Source: JAPWJZ01 sp035626855 | GTDB lineage: Bacteria > Pseudomonadota > Alphaproteobacteria > Micavibrionales > UBA2020 | Assembly (NCBI GenBank): GCA_035626855.1 | Contig: DASPMW010000205.1 | Coordinates: 1 to 9,304 of the forward strand | Direction: 5' to 3' | Length of the DNA: 9,304 nucleotides | Shown: positions 5,470-9,304 of the stretch, piece after piece | How the letters are laid out: each line of letters starts with the position of its first letter | Position numbering within the stretch: position 1 is the stretch's first letter | Notes under the pieces: generated by a model | What the model was told of the DNA's origin: nothing | Databases searched by the model: none | What the model saw: the letters and a program-made list of their open reading frames with translations, nothing else | Program-made: the position numbers and the translations under genes

Positions 5470-6470
5470 GTCCAGTTCTTGCCAAGCTGCATGCGGATGA
5501 AGGAAAGCACCGCAGCCGGGTCCTGCCAGTGCAGGTGTACAGTAAATTTCTGCACGCGGGCCTTCAGCGCCGGGGGCAGGCGCACATGGTCCTTGGCGGT
5601 CGTGACGATGATCGCGTTCTTGGCGTCGGCGGCGGCGATCAGCTCGCGCAGGTCTTCCTCGACATAGGCGAAATGGTCGGGGTAGCTGCCCCAGCCCTCC
5701 AGCATCGCGCCGGCCGCGATCAGGCTGTCCTTGAATTTTTCAGGGCGGCCGATGCCGGCGAAGGCGAAAACGGGCTTGCCGAATAAGTCGGGATTTTCGG
5801 CATCGGGGCGCAGCTGCGCGTAGAACAGCGGGGTATCCCCGTGCTTTCGCACCGTATCTGCGACGCCGGCCTTGTCCTCGCCGACAATCACGACCGCATG
5901 GGCGCGGGCGAGGCTGCGGCCGATATCTTCCCGCAAGGGGCCGGCCGGTATGACGCGGCCATTGCCGAAGCCGCTGGTGCCGTCGACCACGACAAAGGCG
6001 ACGTCCTTGTGGATGCCGGGGTTCTGGAACCCGTCATCCATGATAATCACCGTTGCGCCTGTATCGATCGCCGCCTGCGCGCCGAGCGGACGGCTGGTCG
6101 CGACCCAGGTCGGCGCCTTTTCGACGAGCAGCAGCGCCTCGTCGCCGACATCGGCGGCGGTATCGCGGCCGGGGCTGACCTGCAGCGGCCCCTCCTCTTC
6201 CCCGCCATAGCCGCGGGTAAGGATATGGGGGTTGTATCCTGCTTCCGCCATCATCGACACAAGCGACATGACGACGGGCGTTTTGCCTGCGCCCCCGGTC
6301 GTGATATTGCCGACGCAGATGACCGGCTTCGCCAGGGGCACGGGATAGTAAAAATCAAAGCGCTTCTCGACGACCCAGCCATAGACCAGGCCCGCCGGAC
6401 CAAGGAGGCGCGCCGCCCATTTGTGCTTTTCTGTCGTCTGGTCATACCAGAAAGGCGGAGTGCGCATCAT
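5466..6470 (-). CDS. lpxK: Tetraacyldisaccharide 4'-kinase
   Basis: LpxK phosphorylates the 4'-position of tetraacyl-disaccharide-1-phosphate with ATP to give lipid IVA, at the cytoplasmic face of the inner membrane. The 334-residue length is typical. Motifs in order are the membrane-contacting N-terminus, the P-loop VGNITTGGAGKTP (53-65, K63, T64), RGYGG (86-90), GDEALLL (109-115), the Walker B-like MDDGFQ (144-149), PAGPLRE (175-181), AGIGRP (238-243), PDHF (264-267) and TTAKDHVRLP (290-299). The start overlaps the waaA stop (ATGA); a second ATG one codon later is equally possible. The gene is translated with waaA and lpxL as one unit. Confidence 0.96.
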   Translation of the reverse strand: MMRTPPFWYDQTTEKHKWAARLLGPAGLVYGWVVEKRFDFYYPVPLAKPVICVGNITTGGAGKTPVVMSLVSMMAEAGYNPHILTRGYGGEEEGPLQVSPGRDTAADVGDEALLLVEKAPTWVATSRPLGAQAAIDTGATVIIMDDGFQNPGIHKDVAFVVVDGTSGFGNGRVIPAGPLREDIGRSLARAHAVVIVGEDKAGVADTVRKHGDTPLFYAQLRPDAENPDLFGKPVFAFAGIGRPEKFKDSLIAAGAMLEGWGSYPDHFAYVEEDLRELIAAADAKNAIIVTTAKDHVRLPPALKARVQKFTVHLHWQDPAAVLSFIRMQLGKNWT

Positions 6471-7747
6471 GCTGCGGCTGCGCCTTTCGCTGCGATCTTG
6501 TCGAGCCAGGGATCGAGCAGGGATGCCAGTTCTCTAGCCGCGCGGGCCTTGTCAGCGGTCAGCGCCTGCGCGGCAGCTGCGTAGCTTTCATATTGTGCGG
6601 GAGATTGCAGCGCGTCGCGCAGTTTCTCGGCCAGCGCCTGTTTATCGGCGACCTGCACCGCCGCGCCTGCGGCCAGAAAGTCATCATTAATGGTGATAAA
6701 ATTATACATCACGGGACCATAGAAGATCACGCAGCCGAGCTGCCCCGCCTCGATCGGGTTATGGCCGCCGATATCGGCGAAGGAGCCGCCGATAACCGCG
6801 TTCCTGCAAAGCCTATAGAAAAGTCCCAGCTCGCCCATCGTATCCGCGATATAGACCTGTCGCATGGCCTCCCCGCGCGACCGCAGGCCGACGGTCAGCC
6901 CGCGCGCCTGTGCGAGAGCCAGCACCTCGGGCCCGCGCGCAGCATGGCGCGGCACGATAATTGTCAGCAGGTCGGGAAAACCCGCTTGCAGCGCGGCATG
7001 GGTCTCCAGCGCGATTTCCTCTTCGCCGGGATGCGTGCTCGCCCAGAGCAGCGTCTTGCGAGCTCCCGCTTCTGCCTGCGCCTGCGCAAGCGCGCCTGGA
7101 TCGACCGGCAGCGGCTGCGCGGCATATTTCACATTGGCAGAAACGCGCACATCGCGCGCGCCCAGCACGCGCAAGCGCTGCGCCTCTGCGTCATTCTGCG
7201 CGAGGCAGAGACTGAATGCCGACAGCACCTCGGAAATCGCCCCCCTCGCCCATTTCCAGCGCCGGAAGCTGCGCGCCGACATGCGCGCGTTCAGGAGGAC
7301 CGCCGGAATTCCGCGCGCCTTGATGCCCGCCAGCATGTTCGGCCAGAATTCGGATTCCGACCAGACGACGAGGTTAGGCCGCCAGTGGTCGAGGAAGCGG
7401 GCGACCCAGTCCGGCTGATCCACCGGAATATATTGGTGAAAGGCGCCAATGGGCAGGCGCTCGGCCATCAGTTTGGCAGAAGTGACGGTGCCGGTGGTTA
7501 CCAGCACCTGCAACCCCGGCCTGTCGGCGAGAACGCTCGAGATGATGGACAGGAGCGCGAGGGATTCGCCGACGCTGGCCGCATGGAACCAGGCAAGTGC
7601 GCCCGGTTTGCGCGGTAGTTGCGCCGCGCCGCGCCGTTCGCCCGCGCGCGCGGGGTCTTCCTTGCCGCGCGCTGCACGGCGCCGCAAATAGCGCTCCAAG
7701 AGCGGCGTTGCGGCGCGCATCATCGTTTTATAGGCGGTCAACAACAT
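6467..7747 (-). CDS. waaA: 3-deoxy-D-manno-octulosonic acid (Kdo) transferase
   Basis: WaaA (KdtA) transfers Kdo from CMP-Kdo to lipid IVA, the first sugar step of the LPS core, on the cytoplasmic side of the inner membrane. The 426 residues match the family length. Features are a short N-terminal membrane helix region, RGKEDPAR (27-34), where E30 corresponds to the proposed catalytic base, then ERRG (37-40) and WFHAASVGES (53-62). These are followed by TTGTVTSA (84-91), YIPVD (106-110), ESEFWPN (131-137) and GGSFADIGGHNPIE (320-333), the GT-B donor-site signature. Whether it adds one, two or more Kdo residues cannot be told. The chosen ATG gives the usual N-terminus; GGAAGGG lies only one base before it, an unusually tight spacing, so a start at Met9 cannot be excluded. 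It leads the waaA-lpxK-lpxL unit. Confidence 0.95.
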   Translation of the reverse strand: MLLTAYKTMMRAATPLLERYLRRRAARGKEDPARAGERRGAAQLPRKPGALAWFHAASVGESLALLSIISSVLADRPGLQVLVTTGTVTSAKLMAERLPIGAFHQYIPVDQPDWVARFLDHWRPNLVVWSESEFWPNMLAGIKARGIPAVLLNARMSARSFRRWKWARGAISEVLSAFSLCLAQNDAEAQRLRVLGARDVRVSANVKYAAQPLPVDPGALAQAQAEAGARKTLLWASTHPGEEEIALETHAALQAGFPDLLTIIVPRHAARGPEVLALAQARGLTVGLRSRGEAMRQVYIADTMGELGLFYRLCRNAVIGGSFADIGGHNPIEAGQLGCVIFYGPVMYNFITINDDFLAAGAAVQVADKQALAEKLRDALQSPAQYESYAAAAQALTADKARAARELASLLDPWLDKIAAKGAAAA

Positions 7748-7809
7748 GCCCTTCCAGAATCCCTCACGCCCCCAAGATTGTGGTTTTCCCCCATGATTGC
7801 AAGCATTTC

Positions 7810-7839
7810 TTGATTAAAAGGGGAACGCCGCTGTAAAAT
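7810..7839 (+). promoter_or_regulatory. Sigma70-type promoter of the 84-residue gene
   Basis: TTGATT (7810-7815) and TAAAAT (7834-7839) are separated by 18 bases; the -10 matches TATAAT at 5 of 6 positions. Transcription would start near 7846. Confidence 0.5.
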
Positions 7840-7847
7840 TAAGCGTT
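7822..7847 (+). promoter_or_regulatory. Perfect EcfG-type promoter of the 84-residue gene
   Basis: GGAAC (7822-7826) and CGTT (7844-7847) are separated by exactly 17 bases, a full match to the alphaproteobacterial general stress consensus GGAAC-N16/17-CGTT. It overlaps the sigma70-type promoter. A start near 7854 would leave a very short leader that just includes the ribosome binding site AGAGG. Confidence 0.6.
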
Positions 7848-7864
7848 GAGAAACAGAGGTTTAC

Positions 7865-8119
7865 ATGAACACCCGCGACAAGGCGCTCGAGCTTCTCAAG
7901 CAGCAGATGGCGCTTCAGAAAGAGCGGCTCGACCCCAAGCTTCTCGAGACCGCGCAGAAGGCTGCCGCCATCCGGCAGGAAGGTCGCGCCAAGGAAAACC
8001 TCGTGCCCTATGACCGGGAGGCGGCGGCGCGCGCGGTGCAGCTGTTCTTGCAGAACCACGACGACCCCAAAGAATTCGAGCAGCGCCTGCTGGCGCTGCT
8101 CAAATCCAAAGACCATTGA
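7865..8119 (+). CDS. Small charged helical protein, unrecognised
   Basis: An 84-residue, highly charged, mostly helical protein with no signal peptide, membrane segment or cysteine. Residues 1-42 are rich in Lys/Gln/Glu/Leu with spacing suited to an amphipathic or coiled-coil helix; LVPYDREAAA (46-55) looks like a turn into a second helical part (51-82). It is preceded by AGAGG with a 5-base gap to the ATG, two overlapping promoters, and it diverges from waaA. The protein is too short and plain to name a family. Its promoter suggests that it is made under general stress. It ends six bases before the stop of the opposing gene. Confidence 0.75.
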   Translation: MNTRDKALELLKQQMALQKERLDPKLLETAQKAAAIRQEGRAKENLVPYDREAAARAVQLFLQNHDDPKEFEQRLLALLKSKDH

Positions 8120-8125
8120 TATTCC

Positions 8126-9304
8126 TTACATTCCGCCGATGATCGCGGTCAGCGCGGATTGCACCGTCGCAGAAGCAGGCGGCGCGTTGCTGAAGGCGGC
8201 GGCGGGGATCTGCTGCCAGATCACCCCGGGTGCAGGCGCCTTCGGCGCATTAAGAATACCGCCGGCACCGAGATCGTTTAGCGCCGCCTGGAGAAGCGGC
8301 TGGTTCAGCGTGTTGGAAAGCTCGTCCGTCAGGTCGAGCGCCTTGGTCACGTCGATCGCGGCGCTCATCGGATCCTGCAGCGTGCCGCTGACGAGGCTGT
8401 TGAAGTCGAAATAAGGCGCCCCCTGCTCGATGCCGCCGCCCTCGATGGCGCGGAAGAAGGTCGCACCCATAGCGAAGATGCCGGAGAAGATGTTGCCGCC
8501 GAAACCGGAGGGGTTCCAGAGGCGCTTGGTGCGGGAGCAAGGGTCATCACCCGGGGAGGACAGGCCCTGCAGCAAGCTGCCGAGAATACCCTGCACCGCG
8601 CTGACCAGCGCGTTCACCGCGGCGTTGATGGATGACTGTATCGCATTGATGGTACTCGAGATAAAGCTCTGGATGGTGCTCCACAGCGCCTGGACGGCCG
8701 CCACCAGCGCCAGCACGGCCGAGGGCAGCGCGGCGCCCAGCTGGTCGAGGATGTTCTGGATCGTGTTGAGGTAGCCCATGAAAGTATTGAAGGCTGCGTT
8801 GATGCTCGAGACAAAGCCCGTGATCGCGCTGAAAACGCCGCTGAGGCCGGACAGGAACGAGTTCAGGTAATTCAACGCCGTCGCGCCGAGCCAGAACGAG
8901 AGTGAATCCACGAAGTCGTCGGCATAGTTGGTCATTTCACCGCCCATGACGACGCCGTATTGCGCGGAGAGAGCCTTGTTCTGCCCGGTCGCCGGGTTTT
9001 CGCCCACGCCGGCCGAGGGGTCATAGACCTGCTTGCTGAGCGCGCCGGTCGGGTCCCAGATATCAAGGTTGGCGGGCGGGAATGTCGGGCCGGGCGAGGT
9101 ATCGGAGAAAACCTGACCAAGGCGCGAGGACAGGACAAGCGCGTGGTCGAAGCAGTTCATGCCGACGCTGTTGTCCGGCTGCTTGACGGTCTGGCGGTGG
9201 TAGGCCTTGTCGCGCACGCGCACGGCGTTCGCATGGTTCTCGGCCGCGTTCAGGAAGTTGCAGGAGCAGCCCGGGCGCGGCGTGCAGGGTGTCACCGCAT
9301 TCGC
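8126..9304 (-). CDS. Unrecognised Cys-containing protein with long uncharged repetitive helical region (cut by window edge)
   Basis: The frame is open to the right edge, so 392 residues are visible and the N-terminus is probably missing; a GTG at 9295 is in frame but has no special support. I do not recognise the family. Visible parts, numbered from the edge, are: a cysteine cluster (C7, C13, C15, then C51); a polar segment with LDIWDPTG; about 133-249 almost free of charge (a single Asp) and rich in Ala, Ser, Ile, Leu, Asn and Gln; a second polar segment with C256 and RLWNPSGFGG; and an Ala/Pro-rich tail. The central part repeats SSINAA...QxIL (166-185 and 224-240), suggesting amphipathic repeats. 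Paired cysteines and such a core suggest an exported or envelope protein, for example a secretion, conjugation or phage-like structural component; that is inference only. Confidence 0.75.
   Translation of the reverse strand, partial: ANAVTPCTPRPGCSCNFLNAAENHANAVRVRDKAYHRQTVKQPDNSVGMNCFDHALVLSSRLGQVFSDTSPGPTFPPANLDIWDPTGALSKQVYDPSAGVGENPATGQNKALSAQYGVVMGGEMTNYADDFVDSLSFWLGATALNYLNSFLSGLSGVFSAITGFVSSINAAFNTFMGYLNTIQNILDQLGAALPSAVLALVAAVQALWSTIQSFISSTINAIQSSINAAVNALVSAVQGILGSLLQGLSSPGDDPCSRTKRLWNPSGFGGNIFSGIFAMGATFFRAIEGGGIEQGAPYFDFNSLVSGTLQDPMSAAIDVTKALDLTDELSNTLNQPLLQAALNDLGAGGILNAPKAPAPGVIWQQIPAAAFSNAPPASATVQSALTAIIGGM

Noticed and set aside
5841..6584. Plus-strand frame of 247 codons opposite lpxK
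   Set aside because: lpxK motifs on the minus strand are complete; the plus-strand translation has no recognisable family pattern.
6593..7618. Long plus-strand frame (341 codons) opposite waaA
   Set aside because: It is the complement of a clearly conserved Kdo transferase; the translation is Arg/His/Ala-rich as expected for an antisense frame of GC-rich DNA.
1..9304. CRISPR array, insertion sequence, tRNA or rRNA
   Set aside because: No regularly spaced repeats, transposase motifs, terminal inverted repeats or tRNA T-loop motif were seen on reading both strands.

Overview
The window looks like chromosome of an alphaproteobacterium. Direct evidence is a GC-rich sequence, a LexA box of the alphaproteobacterial form GTTC-N7-GTTC in front of uvrA, two promoter-like sites of the EcfG general-stress type (GGAAC-N17-xGTT), and a lipid A/Kdo gene run of a Gram-negative. 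I cannot name the genus. No mobile element, CRISPR array, tRNA or rRNA was seen.

Layout. The left edge holds the first 76 codons of uvrA (minus strand), with an SOS box lying over its -10 element. About 550 bases without a convincing gene follow. They contain a GC-rich, hairpin-forming stretch that ends in a terminator-like hairpin on the minus strand (possible small RNA), two short palindromes, and the terminator of the next gene. That gene (minus strand) encodes an exported DUF4142 protein behind an EcfG-like promoter. Diverging from it is a plus-strand gene for a 318-residue protein with a nucleoside 2-deoxyribosyltransferase/DUF4406-like N-terminal half and no visible ribosome binding site.

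From 2451 to 7747 six minus-strand genes lie in two tightly packed groups. The upstream group is waaA-lpxK-lpxL, each joined to the next by an overlapping ATGA: Kdo transferase, lipid A 4'-kinase and late lipid A acyltransferase, which are consecutive inner-membrane steps of Kdo2-lipid A assembly. The downstream group is three unrecognised genes, also joined by overlaps (GTGA, ATGA) and with their own probable promoter. All three products look like paralogues, and each appears to be an internal duplication of one domain of about 85-90 residues, giving six copies in a row.

Diverging from waaA is a small plus-strand gene (84 residues) behind a perfect EcfG consensus that overlaps a good sigma70-type promoter. 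It converges on the last gene, a minus-strand protein open at the right edge. That protein has an early cysteine cluster and about 117 nearly uncharged, repetitive hydrophobic/amphipathic residues; I do not recognise it.

The parts most worth following up are the six-copy domain cassette, the unassigned right-edge protein, the structured intergenic stretch before uvrA, and the stress-type promoters on the DUF4142 gene and the 84-residue gene.
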